The position numbers and the translations under genes are program-made. A stretch of 64,000 nt of DNA from Flavobacterium sp. Sd200 (GTDB lineage: Bacteria > Bacteroidota > Bacteroidia > Flavobacteriales > Flavobacteriaceae), in the NCBI RefSeq assembly GCF_009826935.1, contig NZ_WUMN01000001.1, positions 1,240,001 to 1,304,000 on the forward strand, given 5' to 3'. Each line of letters opens with the position of its first letter. The first letter of the stretch is position 1. Below are positions 27,965 to 37,467 of this stretch, piece by piece. The notes beneath the pieces were generated by a model. That model had not been told where the DNA came from. It searched no databases and saw only the letters and a list, made by a program, of their open reading frames with translations.

Positions 27965-28563
27965 AATTAGATTTTGATAAAGGCAACGGGCTCCTGCCCG
28001 TGGTAATACAGGACCATACAAGCCTTAAGGTATTGATGTTAGGCTATATGAACGAAGACGCTTTCGCCAAAACCCAAGCCGATGGACTGGTTACGTTTTA
28101 CAGCCGCAGCCGCAATGAGCTATGGACAAAAGGAGAAACATCGGGCAATTATCTGTATGTAAAAGAAATACTTGCAGACTGCGATAACGATACGCTGCTT
28201 ATAAAAGTAAATCCCACAGGGCCTACCTGCCACACCGGTAGCGAAACCTGCTTTAAAGAAGAAAATGCCAAAGGTTTTTTATACCTGCTTGAAAAAACTA
28301 TTGATGAACGCATTAGCAACAACAGCGAAAAATCGTACACTAACGAGCTCTTTAAGCGCGGCATAAACAAAATGGCACAGAAAGTAGGTGAAGAAGCCGT
28401 GGAACTGGTTATAGAGGCCAAAGACAATAACGATGATTTGTTTAAAGGCGAAGCAGCTGATTTGCTATACCACTTTTTAATACTGTTAAGGGCAAAAGGC
28501 ATGAAACTTGAAGATATTGAAGCTGTTTTGAAAGAACGGAATACTTCAAAAAAATCAGACTAA
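27961..28563 (+). CDS. hisIE: Bifunctional phosphoribosyl-AMP cyclohydrolase / phosphoribosyl-ATP pyrophosphatase HisIE
   Basis: A 200-residue fusion for steps 2 and 3 of the pathway. Residues 1-~105 are HisI, with [20 protein letters not shown], the zinc-binding cysteines in [20 protein letters not shown] and GSETCF. Residues ~115-200 are HisE, an all-helical MazG-like domain with the acidic metal site [17 protein letters not shown] and [17 protein letters not shown]. It is the last gene of the operon and overlaps hisF by 4 bp. No terminator was seen before the toxin-antitoxin pair 81 bp downstream. Confidence 0.95.
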   Translation: MKLDFDKGNGLLPVVIQDHTSLKVLMLGYMNEDAFAKTQADGLVTFYSRSRNELWTKGETSGNYLYVKEILADCDNDTLLIKVNPTGPTCHTGSETCFKEENAKGFLYLLEKTIDERISNNSEKSYTNELFKRGINKMAQKVGEEAVELVIEAKDNNDDLFKGEAADLLYHFLILLRAKGMKLEDIEAVLKERNTSKKSD

Positions 28564-28644
28564 TAACGCTAAATCAGGGCATAGTTATTGATCCTGTTAA
28601 ACCTCTTATTTTTATTTTTTGTAACTTCGTAAAAATTATTTGCT

Positions 28645-28875
28645 ATGGATACTCTAGAACTCAGGAATATAGTAATGGCACAGGTTTCTCAAATTGAAGA
28701 CAGGTCGCTGCTTGCAGCTCTAAAGACTATTCTTGACCTTAAGGCTGCACCTACGATCATTTTGAGCGATGCACAAAAAAGAGAGATTGAAGCTTCGCAA
28801 AAAGAAGTTGAAGCGGGCTTATTTAAAACTAATTTAGTTCTGGATCAGGAAATAAGGCAATGGTTAGAGAAATAA
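28645..28875 (+). CDS. Antitoxin of a type II ParE/RelE-family pair
   Basis: A 76-residue protein, mostly helical and charged (MDTLELRNIVMAQVSQIEDRSLL at the start; a tail with KEVEAGLFKTNLVLDQEIRQWL). It is the usual size of a ParD/RelB-type antitoxin and overlaps the toxin start by 16 bp, the standard layout. The C-terminal part would wrap the toxin and the N-terminal part may bind the operator. The family is not clear enough for a name; assignment rests mainly on the partner. A weak -7 (TAACTTCG) lies 16 bp upstream. Confidence 0.75.
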   Translation: MDTLELRNIVMAQVSQIEDRSLLAALKTILDLKAAPTIILSDAQKREIEASQKEVEAGLFKTNLVLDQEIRQWLEK

Positions 28876-29156
28876 TATGGTCACCATTTGCAGAGAGAAA
28901 ACTTTTTTCAATACTTGAGTACTTTACTGAGCGTAATAAAAGTAAAGCTTATTCTTTAAAATTGTATAACAGGTTTCAGAAACAGTTATCTGCACTCAAT
29001 AAAAATCCTGAGATAGGTATAAAAACAAACTTCATAAATATTAGAGCACTAATAATTAATGACTATACATTATATTATGAAGTTACTAATGAGAATATAA
29101 TTGTACATATACTTAGAGACAACCGCCAAAACCCCGAAGATTTAGTAATCAGATAA
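28860..29156 (+). CDS. Toxin of the ParE/RelE superfamily
   Basis: A 98-residue protein with the family order: EIIWSPFAERKLFSILEYFTERN at the N-terminus (helix pair after strand 1), a middle NPEIGIKTNFINIRALIINDYTLYYEV strand region, and the ending IIVHILRDNRQNPEDL, typical of Bacteroidota ParE/RelE toxins. ParE members poison DNA gyrase and RelE members cut mRNA on the ribosome; which one this is cannot be read from sequence. The ATG lies inside the last codons of the antitoxin gene. The pair sits between hisIE and uvrB, 14 bp before uvrB, so uvrB may be read through from it. Composition is more AT-rich than the flanking his genes, which would fit acquisition. Confidence 0.85.
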   Translation: MVREIIWSPFAERKLFSILEYFTERNKSKAYSLKLYNRFQKQLSALNKNPEIGIKTNFINIRALIINDYTLYYEVTNENIIVHILRDNRQNPEDLVIR

Positions 29157-29170
29157 GAAAGAAGGATAAA

Positions 29171-31156
29171 ATGAAATTTAAGGTAGTATCGGATTATAAG
29201 CCTACCGGCGATCAGCCCGAGGCCATAAAACAGTTAACAGCAGGTATTGAAAGCGGCGAGCCCTTTCAAACCCTTTTGGGTGTAACTGGTTCGGGTAAAA
29301 CATTTACCATGGCTAATGTTATTGCCAATGTAGAAAAACCTACGCTTGTACTGGCACATAACAAAACATTAGCCGCACAGCTATACAGCGAGTTCAAGCA
29401 ATTTTTTCCTGAAAATGCCGTAGAATATTTTGTATCATACTACGACTATTACCAGCCGGAAGCTTATATACCCGTAAGCGGTACTTATATTGAAAAAGAC
29501 CTCTCAATAAACGAGGAACTGGAAAAGATGCGTTTACATACCACCTCTTCCCTCCTATCAGGCCGAAGGGATATTATAGTGGTAGCATCTGTATCCTGTC
29601 TTTATGGTATTGGTAACCCTGTTGAGTTTCAAAAAAACGTAGTATCGTTACATAATGGGCAGCAAATATCAAGAACCAAGCTGTTGCATCAGTTAGTACA
29701 AAGCCTATACTCGCGTACTGAGATGGATTTTAATCCTGGCAATTTTCGTATAAAAGGAGATACGGTAGAAATTTTCCCAAGCTATGGAGACGAACCTTTC
29801 CGTATCCATTTCTTTGGTGATGAAATTGAAGAAATTGAGGCTTTTGACAAAAAAACTTCTAAGGTTATAGAGCGTTATAACAGGCTCAATATTTATCCTG
29901 CCAACATGTTCGTTACCAGTCCGGACGTACTTAACGGTGCTATTTGGGAAATACAGCAGGATCTTGTAAAACAAGTGGATTATTTTAAAGAAATAGGCAA
30001 GCATTTAGAAGCCAAACGCCTTGAAGAGCGCACCAACTTTGACCTCGAGATGATTAGGGAGTTAGGTTATTGCAGCGGTATAGAAAACTATTCGCGCTAT
30101 CTAGACCGCAGACTGCCAGGTACACGTCCGTTCTGCCTTATTGATTATTTTCCTGAAGATTTTTTAATGGTAATAGATGAAAGCCACGTTACCGTAAGCC
30201 AGGTACACGCCATGTATGGTGGTGACCGTTCAAGAAAAGAAAATCTTGTAGAGTATGGCTTTAGACTACCGGCTGCAATGGATAACCGTCCGCTTAAATT
30301 TGAAGAATTTGAGTCGATGCAAAACCAGGTGGTATATGTTAGTGCAACCCCTGCCGATTATGAGCTTCAAAAATCAGGTGGTGTGTATACCGAGCAAATT
30401 ATCCGACCTACAGGGTTACTTGACCCTATTATAGAAATTCGCCCAAGCCTTAACCAGATAGACGACCTTATTGAAGAAATTCACCAGCGTGTAGAAGTAG
30501 ACGAGCGTGTGCTTGTTACTACTCTTACCAAGCGTATGGCTGAAGAACTGGCAAAATATCTGGACAAAGTATCTATTCGTTGCCGTTACATACATAGTGA
30601 AGTAGATACTCTGGAACGTGTTGAAATAATGCAGGACTTGCGCAAGGGTTTATTTGACGTTCTGATTGGTGTTAACCTGCTAAGGGAAGGTTTAGATTTA
30701 CCGGAGGTGTCTCTTGTAGCCATACTTGATGCCGATAAAGAAGGCTTTTTGCGCAGCAACCGCTCGCTTACCCAAACTGTAGGCCGTGCAGCCCGTAACG
30801 TAAATGGTAAGGCCATTATGTATGCCGATAAAATTACCGATAGTATGCAACGCACCATAGACGAAACTAATTACAGACGCACCAAACAAATAGAATATAA
30901 CACCCTGCACAATAAAGTGCCTATGGGGCTTAGCAAGAAAATTGAAAAAAATACCCTGGGCAAAAGCAACGCTTATAAACTGGAACATACACCTAAAATG
31001 GCTGCCGAACCCGATACTACATATATGGCCAAAGGGGATATCGAGAAGCTTATTCGTGAAAAGCGCAAGATTATGGAAAAAGCAGCCAAGGAACTGGACT
31101 TTATACAAGCCGCTAAACTAAGAGATGAGATTAAAGTTTTGCAGGAAAAGGTTTAA
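29171..31156 (+). CDS. uvrB: Excinuclease ABC subunit B (UvrB)
   Basis: A 661-residue helicase-like subunit of nucleotide excision repair. It receives damaged DNA from UvrA, verifies the lesion and recruits UvrC. Walker A is GVTGSGKT (37-44). The beta-hairpin that clamps DNA is YYDYYQPEAYIP near 95. The helicase motif with DESH and motif VI-like QTVGRAARN are present. The C-terminal UVR motif (EKAAKELDFIQAAKLRDEIKVLQ), which binds UvrC, is complete. Its length fits the family. It starts 14 bp after the toxin gene. Confidence 0.97.
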   Translation: MKFKVVSDYKPTGDQPEAIKQLTAGIESGEPFQTLLGVTGSGKTFTMANVIANVEKPTLVLAHNKTLAAQLYSEFKQFFPENAVEYFVSYYDYYQPEAYIPVSGTYIEKDLSINEELEKMRLHTTSSLLSGRRDIIVVASVSCLYGIGNPVEFQKNVVSLHNGQQISRTKLLHQLVQSLYSRTEMDFNPGNFRIKGDTVEIFPSYGDEPFRIHFFGDEIEEIEAFDKKTSKVIERYNRLNIYPANMFVTSPDVLNGAIWEIQQDLVKQVDYFKEIGKHLEAKRLEERTNFDLEMIRELGYCSGIENYSRYLDRRLPGTRPFCLIDYFPEDFLMVIDESHVTVSQVHAMYGGDRSRKENLVEYGFRLPAAMDNRPLKFEEFESMQNQVVYVSATPADYELQKSGGVYTEQIIRPTGLLDPIIEIRPSLNQIDDLIEEIHQRVEVDERVLVTTLTKRMAEELAKYLDKVSIRCRYIHSEVDTLERVEIMQDLRKGLFDVLIGVNLLREGLDLPEVSLVAILDADKEGFLRSNRSLTQTVGRAARNVNGKAIMYADKITDSMQRTIDETNYRRTKQIEYNTLHNKVPMGLSKKIEKNTLGKSNAYKLEHTPKMAAEPDTTYMAKGDIEKLIREKRKIMEKAAKELDFIQAAKLRDEIKVLQEKV

Positions 31157-31216
31157 TTGAAATCATAATATTGACCTGATTAAAACGTTTGTGCCGTGCA
31201 AACCCACAGGTTTTAC

Positions 31217-31224
31217 TATATTTG
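31217..31224 (+). promoter_or_regulatory. -7 box of the HD-domain gene
   Basis: TATATTTG, an exact TAnnTTTG match. A start of transcription near 31231 excludes the earlier in-frame TTG at 31189 and supports the GTG start at 31243. The -33 box is not clear. Confidence 0.5.
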
Positions 31225-31242
31225 TTAAAAATTTGCGAGACT

Positions 31243-32487
31243 GTGAGCGAAATCAATAAGCTTAAAATATTAAACGACCCTATTTATGGGTTTATCTCTA
31301 TAACAAATCCGCTGGTTTACGACCTTATTCAGCACCCTTATTTCCAAAGGCTCAGGCGAATATCTCAAATGGGGCTTTCTTATTTGGTATATCCGGGTGC
31401 TCACCATACCCGTTTTCATCATGCTTTGGGTTGTATGCACATCATGCAGAAAACCATACAGGTACTTAAATTTAAAGGTGTAGAAATATCTGAAGAAGAA
31501 GAAAATGCGCTTTGCATCGCTATACTGTTACACGATATTGGGCATGGCCCATTTTCTCATGCCATGGAGCACAGTATAGTCGAGAATATAAGTCATGAAA
31601 ACATATCTATCCTGTTTATGGATAGCCTCAATAAAACTTTTGACGGCAGGCTTTCGCTTGCTATACAAATATTTAAAGGTAATTACCACCGCAAGTTTAT
31701 GCTTCAGCTTATATCAAGCCAGCTTGACATGGACAGGATGGACTACCTTAAACGCGACAGCTTTTATAGTGGTGTAGCCGAAGGTAATATTAACAGTGAA
31801 CGTTTGATACAAATGTTCAATGTAAAAGACGATATGCTGGTAATAGAAGAAAAAGGCATCTACTCAGTAGAAAAATTTTTAGTTGCCCGAAGACTTATGT
31901 ATTGGCAGGCCTATCTACACAAAACCAGTGTTGCCGCAGAACTTGTACTTACACGCATATTAAAAAGAGCCAAAGAGCTTACACACAATAACAAAATACT
32001 TCCGGCAAGTGAGCCACTACAATTCTTTCTTAAAAATAAAATAGAGGCAGATGATTTTAATGATGAAGTATTAAAAACCTTTTCCTATCTTGATGATTTT
32101 GATATTATCAGTGCTATAAAATCGTGGCAATTTAACGATGATTTCGTTTTAAGCGAACTCAGCAAAATGATCATAAACCGTGATTTGCCCAAAATAAGGA
32201 TGCAGGCCGAAAAAGTATCCAAAGAAGAGGTTTCTGCACTAAGGCGTAACATTATTCAAAAGCAGGGCATAACGGAAAAAGAAGCAGAATATTTTGTATT
32301 TAGAGGTAAAATAAAGAACCAAGCCTACAACAAGCAGGGCGAACCCATACATATACTAAAAAAAGACCGCACTATAGAAGATGTTGTAGATGCATCTGAC
32401 CAACTGAATTTAAAGGCATTATCTAAAGAAGTAACCAAGTATTACCTTTGCTTTCCAAAAGTACTTTTGGAAAAAGCAGCTATTTAA
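31243..32487 (+). CDS. HD-domain phosphohydrolase (dGTPase-like)
   Basis: A 414-residue cytoplasmic protein. The HD metal site is complete: H in HHTRFHHALGCMHIM, H-D in LLHDIGHGPFSHAMEH, and the distal D in SSQLDMDRMDYLKRDSFYSG. These patterns are those of the dGTP triphosphohydrolase/SAMHD1-like branch. The start IINKLKILNDPIYGFISI-type segment (SEINKLKILNDPIYGF) is typical of this Bacteroidota group. I use GTG at 31243, since the -7 box at 31217 lies inside the longer frame. It may hydrolyse dNTPs or another nucleotide; the substrate is not known. It ends 23 bp before lpxD. Confidence 0.88.
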   Translation: MSEINKLKILNDPIYGFISITNPLVYDLIQHPYFQRLRRISQMGLSYLVYPGAHHTRFHHALGCMHIMQKTIQVLKFKGVEISEEEENALCIAILLHDIGHGPFSHAMEHSIVENISHENISILFMDSLNKTFDGRLSLAIQIFKGNYHRKFMLQLISSQLDMDRMDYLKRDSFYSGVAEGNINSERLIQMFNVKDDMLVIEEKGIYSVEKFLVARRLMYWQAYLHKTSVAAELVLTRILKRAKELTHNNKILPASEPLQFFLKNKIEADDFNDEVLKTFSYLDDFDIISAIKSWQFNDDFVLSELSKMIINRDLPKIRMQAEKVSKEEVSALRRNIIQKQGITEKEAEYFVFRGKIKNQAYNKQGEPIHILKKDRTIEDVVDASDQLNLKALSKEVTKYYLCFPKVLLEKAAI

Positions 32488-32497
32488 TTTAATTTTA

Positions 32498-32505
32498 TAT
32501 TTTTG
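32498..32505 (+). promoter_or_regulatory. -7 box directly before lpxD
   Basis: TATTTTTG fits TAnnTTTG, but only 5 bp separate it from the lpxD ATG. If used, transcription would begin at or next to the start codon. The -33 region has no well-placed TTTG. Confidence 0.35.
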
Positions 32506-32510
32506 TCGGG

Positions 32511-33539
32511 ATGAAATTTACAGCAGAACAAATAGCGGGAATACTTGAAGGCGAAGTTGTAGGTAACCCTCAAATAGAGGTTTATAAGCTCGCCAAGATA
32601 GAAGAAGGTACCGATGGGTCTCTTACTTTTTTGGCTAACCCAAAATACAATTCATACATATACAGCACCCAGGCAAGTATTACAATAGTTAATAAAACTT
32701 TTGAGCCTGAAGCAAGTATTACTACCACACTTATAAAGGTAGATGATGCCTATAAATCATTCTCCAAATTATTGGAATATTACAATCAGGTAAAGTTAAT
32801 GAAATCGGGCATAGAGCAACCGTCAGTACTTTCTGAAGGTGCCACCTATGGTGATAACCTTTATTTGGGCAGCTTTTGCTACATCGGCAAGAATGTAAAA
32901 ATAGGCAGCAACGTAAAAATATACCCTAACAGCTTTGTTGGAGATAATGTAATCATTGGAGACAATACCATATTGTTTGCTGGGGTTCGTATATATTCTG
33001 AAACCGAAATTGGGTCAGGATGTACCATTCACTCAGGAGCTATTGTAGGTTCTGATGGATTTGGATATGTTCCTAATGAAGAGGGCGTTTATAATAAAGT
33101 TCCGCAAATAGGCAACGTTATCATAGAAGATAATGTAGACATAGGTTCATGTACTACTATAGACAGGGCTACATTAGGTTCTACCATTATTAAAAAAGGC
33201 GTTAAGCTTGACAACCAGATACAAATTGCCCATAATGTGGTTATTGGCGAAAATACAGTTATAGCATCGCAAACCGGTGTTGCCGGATCTACAAAAATTG
33301 GCAAAAACTGTATTATTGGTGGTCAGGTGGGCATTGTTGGCCATATAACCATTGGCAACAATGTGCGCATACAGGCACAAAGCGGTGTGGGTAAAAACAT
33401 ACCTGATGGCGAAGCCATACAGGGAAGCCCGGCTTTAGGTTATTCTGATTTCAACAAATCGTATGTTCATTTCAGGAACCTGCCTAAAATAGTATCAGAT
33501 ATTGAAGATCTTAAAAAACGTAATAAGGAAGTAAATTAA
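32511..33539 (+). CDS. lpxD: UDP-3-O-acylglucosamine N-acyltransferase LpxD
   Basis: A 342-residue enzyme adding the second acyl chain in lipid A synthesis, using acyl-ACP. The N-terminal uridine-binding domain (residues 1-~105, [44 protein letters not shown]) is followed by about ten hexapeptide repeats of a left-handed beta helix ([25 protein letters not shown]). The catalytic His lies in [21 protein letters not shown]-terminal helix ([15 protein letters not shown]) trimerises. It is the first gene of the lpxD-lpxC/fabZ-lpxA group, 11 bp before the fusion gene. A shorter paralogue lies downstream at 36526. Confidence 0.95.
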   Translation: MKFTAEQIAGILEGEVVGNPQIEVYKLAKIEEGTDGSLTFLANPKYNSYIYSTQASITIVNKTFEPEASITTTLIKVDDAYKSFSKLLEYYNQVKLMKSGIEQPSVLSEGATYGDNLYLGSFCYIGKNVKIGSNVKIYPNSFVGDNVIIGDNTILFAGVRIYSETEIGSGCTIHSGAIVGSDGFGYVPNEEGVYNKVPQIGNVIIEDNVDIGSCTTIDRATLGSTIIKKGVKLDNQIQIAHNVVIGENTVIASQTGVAGSTKIGKNCIIGGQVGIVGHITIGNNVRIQAQSGVGKNIPDGEAIQGSPALGYSDFNKSYVHFRNLPKIVSDIEDLKKRNKEVN

Positions 33540-33550
33540 AACAACATATA

Positions 33551-34942
33551 ATGGTTAAACAAACCACCATCAAAAGCGAAATATCGTTAAAGGGCGTTGG
33601 GCTGCACACCGGGAAAGAAGTAACAATGACTTTTAAGCCCGCACCGGTTAATAATGGATACACTTTTGTAAGGGTAGATTTAGAAGGCCAACCCGTTATA
33701 GAGGCCGATGCCACTTATGTAGTAAATACTCAAAGAGGCACTAACCTTGAAAAGAAAGGCGTAAAAATTCAAACATCAGAGCATGTACTTGCAGCTTTTG
33801 TAGGCTGCGATGTAGACAATGTTATTATTGAGCTTGATGCATCTGAACCGCCAATTATGGATGGCTCTTCAAAATATTTTGTTGAGGCAATTGAAAGCGT
33901 AGGTATCGAAGAACAGGATGCCGAACGTAAAGTATATGTTGTAAAAGAAGTTATATCTTATACGGACGAGTCTACAGGCAGCGAAATTATTGTAATGCCT
34001 GCAGATGATTATCAGGTTACAGCCATGGTAGATTTTGGAACTAAAGTATTAGGCACCCAAAATGCTACCCTTAAAAGCATGGCAGATTTTAAAGCAGAGA
34101 TTTCTGATTCAAGAACTTTCAGCTTTTTACACGAACTTGAAACTTTGCTGGAAAATGGCCTTATAAAAGGCGGCGACCTAAATAATGCTATTGTTTATGT
34201 AGATAAAGAAATATCTGAAGAAACAATGGAAAGGCTAAAAGTTGCCTTTGGAAAAGACAGTATTACTGTAAAACCAAACGGTATATTAGACAACCTTACG
34301 CTGCACTACCCTAATGAGGCAGCACGCCACAAACTGCTTGACGTTATTGGCGACCTTGCACTTATAGGTACACGCATTAAAGGTAAAGTTATAGCCAACA
34401 AACCCGGACATTTTGTAAACACACAGTTTGCTAAAAAACTGTCTAAAATAATAAAAATAGAGCAGCGCAATGCCGTGCCGGTTTATGACCTGCACAAGGA
34501 GCCATTGATGGACATCCATAAAATTATGAGCATGCTGCCGCACCGTCCGCCATTTTTATTGGTAGACCGCATTCTTGAAATGAGCGAAAGCCACGTGGTG
34601 GGTCTTAAGAACGTTACCATGAACGAGAATTTTTTCGTGGGTCACTTTCCGGGCGCTCCTGTAATGCCGGGTGTTCTTATAGTAGAAGCTATGGCACAAA
34701 CGGGCGGTATTCTTATTCTGAGTACCGTACCGGATCCTGAAAACTATCTTACTTACTTTATGAAAATAGACAATGTTAAGTTTAAACATAAAGTATTACC
34801 AGGCGATACGCTGGTGTTTAAATGCGACCTTATTTCGCCTATACGCCGCGGTATATGCCACATGCAGGCAAATGCCTATGCAAACGGAAAACTGGTTGCA
34901 GAAGCCGAACTAATGGCGCAAATTGCAAAATCTACAAACTAA
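33551..34942 (+). CDS. lpxC: Fused UDP-3-O-acyl-GlcNAc deacetylase LpxC and hydroxyacyl-ACP dehydratase FabZ
   Basis: A 463-residue bifunctional protein. Residues 1-~305 are LpxC, the zinc deacetylase of the committed step in lipid A synthesis: zinc ligands in TSEHVLAAFVG and in RHKLLDVIGDLALIG (His and Asp). Residues ~315-463 are FabZ: MLPHRPPFLLVDRILE, the catalytic His in GHFPGAPVMPGVLIVEAMAQTGG with its Glu. FabZ dehydrates 3-hydroxyacyl-ACP, which LpxA and LpxD also use. The fusion thus joins the two branches that compete for the same substrate. The LpxC-FabZ fusion is known and common in Bacteroidota. It is followed 16 bp later by lpxA. Confidence 0.96.
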   Translation: MVKQTTIKSEISLKGVGLHTGKEVTMTFKPAPVNNGYTFVRVDLEGQPVIEADATYVVNTQRGTNLEKKGVKIQTSEHVLAAFVGCDVDNVIIELDASEPPIMDGSSKYFVEAIESVGIEEQDAERKVYVVKEVISYTDESTGSEIIVMPADDYQVTAMVDFGTKVLGTQNATLKSMADFKAEISDSRTFSFLHELETLLENGLIKGGDLNNAIVYVDKEISEETMERLKVAFGKDSITVKPNGILDNLTLHYPNEAARHKLLDVIGDLALIGTRIKGKVIANKPGHFVNTQFAKKLSKIIKIEQRNAVPVYDLHKEPLMDIHKIMSMLPHRPPFLLVDRILEMSESHVVGLKNVTMNENFFVGHFPGAPVMPGVLIVEAMAQTGGILILSTVPDPENYLTYFMKIDNVKFKHKVLPGDTLVFKCDLISPIRRGICHMQANAYANGKLVAEAELMAQIAKSTN

Positions 34943-34958
34943 ACGAATACTTTAAGGT

Positions 34959-35747
34959 ATGAATCAACCCTTAGCATATGTACATCCGGGTGCCAAGATT
35001 GCCAAAAATGTGGTAATCGAACCTTTTACAACCATCCACAACAATGTGGTTATTGGCGAAGGCACATGGATAGGCTCTAACGTAACAATTATGGAAGGAG
35101 CACGCATAGGTAAAAACTGTAATATATTTCCGGGAGCTGTAATATCTGCTCCGCCACAGGACTTAAAATATCAGGGAGAAGAAACTACTGCCGAAATTGG
35201 CGACAATACTACCATTAGGGAGTGTGTTACCATTAACCGTGGTACATCAGACAGGATGAAAACCGTTATTGGCAGGAACTGTCTTGTTATGGCTTACTCT
35301 CACATTGCACACGATTGTTTTGTGGGCAACTACTGCATATTTAGTAACAATACAAACCTTGCAGGCCACATTACTGTAGGTGATTATGTAGTGCTTGCAG
35401 GTATGGTTGCCGTACACCAATTCTCTACTATTGGTAATCATGCGTTTGTTACGGGTGGATCGCTTGTAAGAAAAGACGTTCCTCCTTATGTAAAAGCAGC
35501 CCGTGAGCCGCTTAGCTACGTGGGTATCAACTCTGTAGGATTAAGAAGACGTGGTTTTTCTTCAGAAAAAATTACTGAAATACAAAACATTTACCGAATT
35601 TTGTACCAAAAGAATTATAACGTTTCTCAAGCTCTTGAAATTGTCGAGGCCGAAATGGAAGCCACTCCGGAGCGTGATGAAATTATTATGGCAATACGTA
35701 ACTCTTCGAGAGGTGTTATGAAAGGCTATAGCGGAGGTAACGTATAA
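34959..35747 (+). CDS. lpxA: UDP-GlcNAc O-acyltransferase LpxA
   Basis: A 262-residue enzyme that adds the first acyl chain to UDP-GlcNAc. Hexapeptide repeats run from VHPGAKIAKNVVIEPFTTIHNNV to about residue 190. The catalytic His lies in LVMAYSHIAHDCFVGNYC. The substrate-binding loop shows the ISAPPQDLKYQGEET segment, and the C-terminal helices begin GLRRRGFSSEKITEIQNIYRI. All are strong LpxA marks. It completes the lipid A cluster. A weak 11-bp imperfect hairpin (35759-35769 with 35793-35803) lies after it, before efp. Confidence 0.96.
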   Translation: MNQPLAYVHPGAKIAKNVVIEPFTTIHNNVVIGEGTWIGSNVTIMEGARIGKNCNIFPGAVISAPPQDLKYQGEETTAEIGDNTTIRECVTINRGTSDRMKTVIGRNCLVMAYSHIAHDCFVGNYCIFSNNTNLAGHITVGDYVVLAGMVAVHQFSTIGNHAFVTGGSLVRKDVPPYVKAAREPLSYVGINSVGLRRRGFSSEKITEIQNIYRILYQKNYNVSQALEIVEAEMEATPERDEIIMAIRNSSRGVMKGYSGGNV

Positions 35748-35854
35748 TTCAGGCTAATATTTGGTTAATCCTTTAAGTATTTTCATTTAACGAATAACCA
35801 AATTTCCATATCATCAAACAAACAAGAAAAACAATTAAAATAAAATAGCTTAAA

Positions 35855-36421
35855 ATGGCAAGTACATCAGATATCAGAAATGGTTTATGCATTAAATTTA
35901 ACCATGATATATATAAAATCATAGAGTTCCTTCACGTTAAACCTGGTAAAGGACCTGCGTTTGTTCGTACAAAACTGAAAAGCCTTACTACAGGTAAAGT
36001 TCTTGATAATACTTTTTCTGCAGGTCATAAAATTGACGATGTTCGTGTTGAAACACATAAATTCCAGTTTTTATATGCAGAGGGAGACCAGTTTAACTTT
36101 ATGCATGCAGAAACCTATGAGCAAATTACCCTTGCTAAAGATATTCTTGATGCTCCGGATCTTTTAAAAGAAGGCGAAAATGTAATGGTTATCATCAATG
36201 CAGAGACTGAAGCTCCACTTTCTGTAGATATGCCTGCATCTGTTGTTCTTGAAGTTACTTATGCAGAGCCTGGTGTTAAAGGCAACACTGCTACTAATGC
36301 AACCAAACCTGCAAAAGTAGAAACAGGAGCATCAGTAAACGTTCCGTTATTTATTAACGAAGGCGATAAAATTAAAATTGATACAGCAACAGGTTCTTAC
36401 CTTGAGCGTGTTAAAGAGTAA
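35855..36421 (+). CDS. efp: Translation elongation factor P
   Basis: A 188-residue protein in three beta domains that enters the ribosomal E site and relieves stalling at poly-proline. The tip loop reads VKPGKGPAF, with Lys32 where other EF-Ps carry their modified Lys or Arg. The C-terminal signature GDKIKIDTATGSYLERV is present. No modification genes such as epmA/epmB are seen in this window, so modification of K32 cannot be inferred. It is a single gene, with a strong terminator after it. Confidence 0.96.
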   Translation: MASTSDIRNGLCIKFNHDIYKIIEFLHVKPGKGPAFVRTKLKSLTTGKVLDNTFSAGHKIDDVRVETHKFQFLYAEGDQFNFMHAETYEQITLAKDILDAPDLLKEGENVMVIINAETEAPLSVDMPASVVLEVTYAEPGVKGNTATNATKPAKVETGASVNVPLFINEGDKIKIDTATGSYLERVKE

Positions 36422-36445
36422 TTAATTAGTCAATTGATTAATTTG

Positions 36446-36498
36446 AAAATGTAACAATTCTTACCAACAGATACATCGGCTTAGAATTGTTACATTTT
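36446..36498 (+). terminator. Terminator after efp
   Basis: A perfect 16-bp stem (36446-36461 with 36483-36498) with a 21-nt loop, followed by one more T and A. It separates efp from the second lpxD-like gene; the long loop makes it somewhat unusual. Confidence 0.75.
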
Positions 36499-36525
36499 TA
36501 GATTAAATAATTTACACATTATCAG

Positions 36526-37455
36526 ATGAAATTCCCAAAGGTTTATCCGCTTAAAGAAATAGCCGCCATTATAGGGAGTACTTATGTGGGCGACGACAAC
36601 TATCCTGTACATGGCATGAACGAAATTCATGTTGTTGAATCCGGAGATATTGTATTTGTAGACCACCCAAAGTATTATGACAAAGCCCTTCAAAGTGCTG
36701 CCACCATAATACTTATAAACAAAGAGGTTGAATGCCCGGAGGGCAAAGCCCTTTTGATATCAGACGATCCTTTCAGGGATTTTAATAAACTTACCAAGCA
36801 TTTCCGCCCTTTTCAGGCTGCCGGGGCAACTGTAGCGCCAACAGCCGTTGTAGGAGAAGGCACGGTTATACAACCTAATACTTTTGTTGGCAATAATGTT
36901 ACTATAGGCACAAATTGCCTTATACATGCCAACGTGGCTATTTATGACAATACTGTTATAGGCAATAACGTAATTATACACTCGGGTACTGTGATAGGTG
37001 GCGATGCTTTTTATTACAAAAAGCGTCCCGAAGGTTTCGACCAGCTTTTATCGGGCGGTCGTGTAATTATTAAAGATAACGTAGGAATAGGTTCCGCCTG
37101 TACTATAGACAAAGGTGTAACCGGAGATACAACCATAGGCGAAGGCACTAAGATAGATAATCAGGTGCATATTGGCCATGACACTGTTATTGGCAAAAAA
37201 TGCCTTATTGCCTCTCAAACCGGTATTGCCGGATGCGTAGTTGTTGAAGATGAAGTTACTATGTGGGGTCAGGTAGGCGTTACAAGTGCCATAACCATTG
37301 GTACTAAAGCTGTAATACTAGCCCAAACTGGCGTATCAAAATCATTAGAAGGCGGTAAAGTATATTTTGGATCTCCTGCACAGGAATCGAGAGAGGCATT
37401 AAAACAAATGGCCAATACAAAACGTATTCCGGAACTGTTCGAAAAACTAAAATAA
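36526..37455 (+). CDS. Second LpxD-like acyltransferase (hexapeptide-repeat paralogue)
   Basis: A 309-residue protein with the same overall plan as LpxD: an N-terminal domain (residues 1-~100; [48 protein letters not shown]) and a hexapeptide beta helix ([43 protein letters not shown]), with an LpxD-like catalytic region [19 protein letters not shown]. Here the motif reads HIGHD rather than IAHN as in the true lpxD at 32511. It is shorter and lacks the C-terminal helix bundle pattern. Bacteroidota often carry two such genes, and the second is of unproven role, possibly acylating another sugar nucleotide. It follows efp after a strong terminator and precedes the SnoaL-like gene by 12 bp. Confidence 0.82.
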   Translation: MKFPKVYPLKEIAAIIGSTYVGDDNYPVHGMNEIHVVESGDIVFVDHPKYYDKALQSAATIILINKEVECPEGKALLISDDPFRDFNKLTKHFRPFQAAGATVAPTAVVGEGTVIQPNTFVGNNVTIGTNCLIHANVAIYDNTVIGNNVIIHSGTVIGGDAFYYKKRPEGFDQLLSGGRVIIKDNVGIGSACTIDKGVTGDTTIGEGTKIDNQVHIGHDTVIGKKCLIASQTGIAGCVVVEDEVTMWGQVGVTSAITIGTKAVILAQTGVSKSLEGGKVYFGSPAQESREALKQMANTKRIPELFEKLK

Positions 37456-37467
37456 AATCCTGCGGGT

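Noticed and set aside
35759..35803. Imperfect hairpin between lpxA and efp as a terminator
   Set aside because: A 24-nt loop, a mismatch and no T-run; too weak to call.
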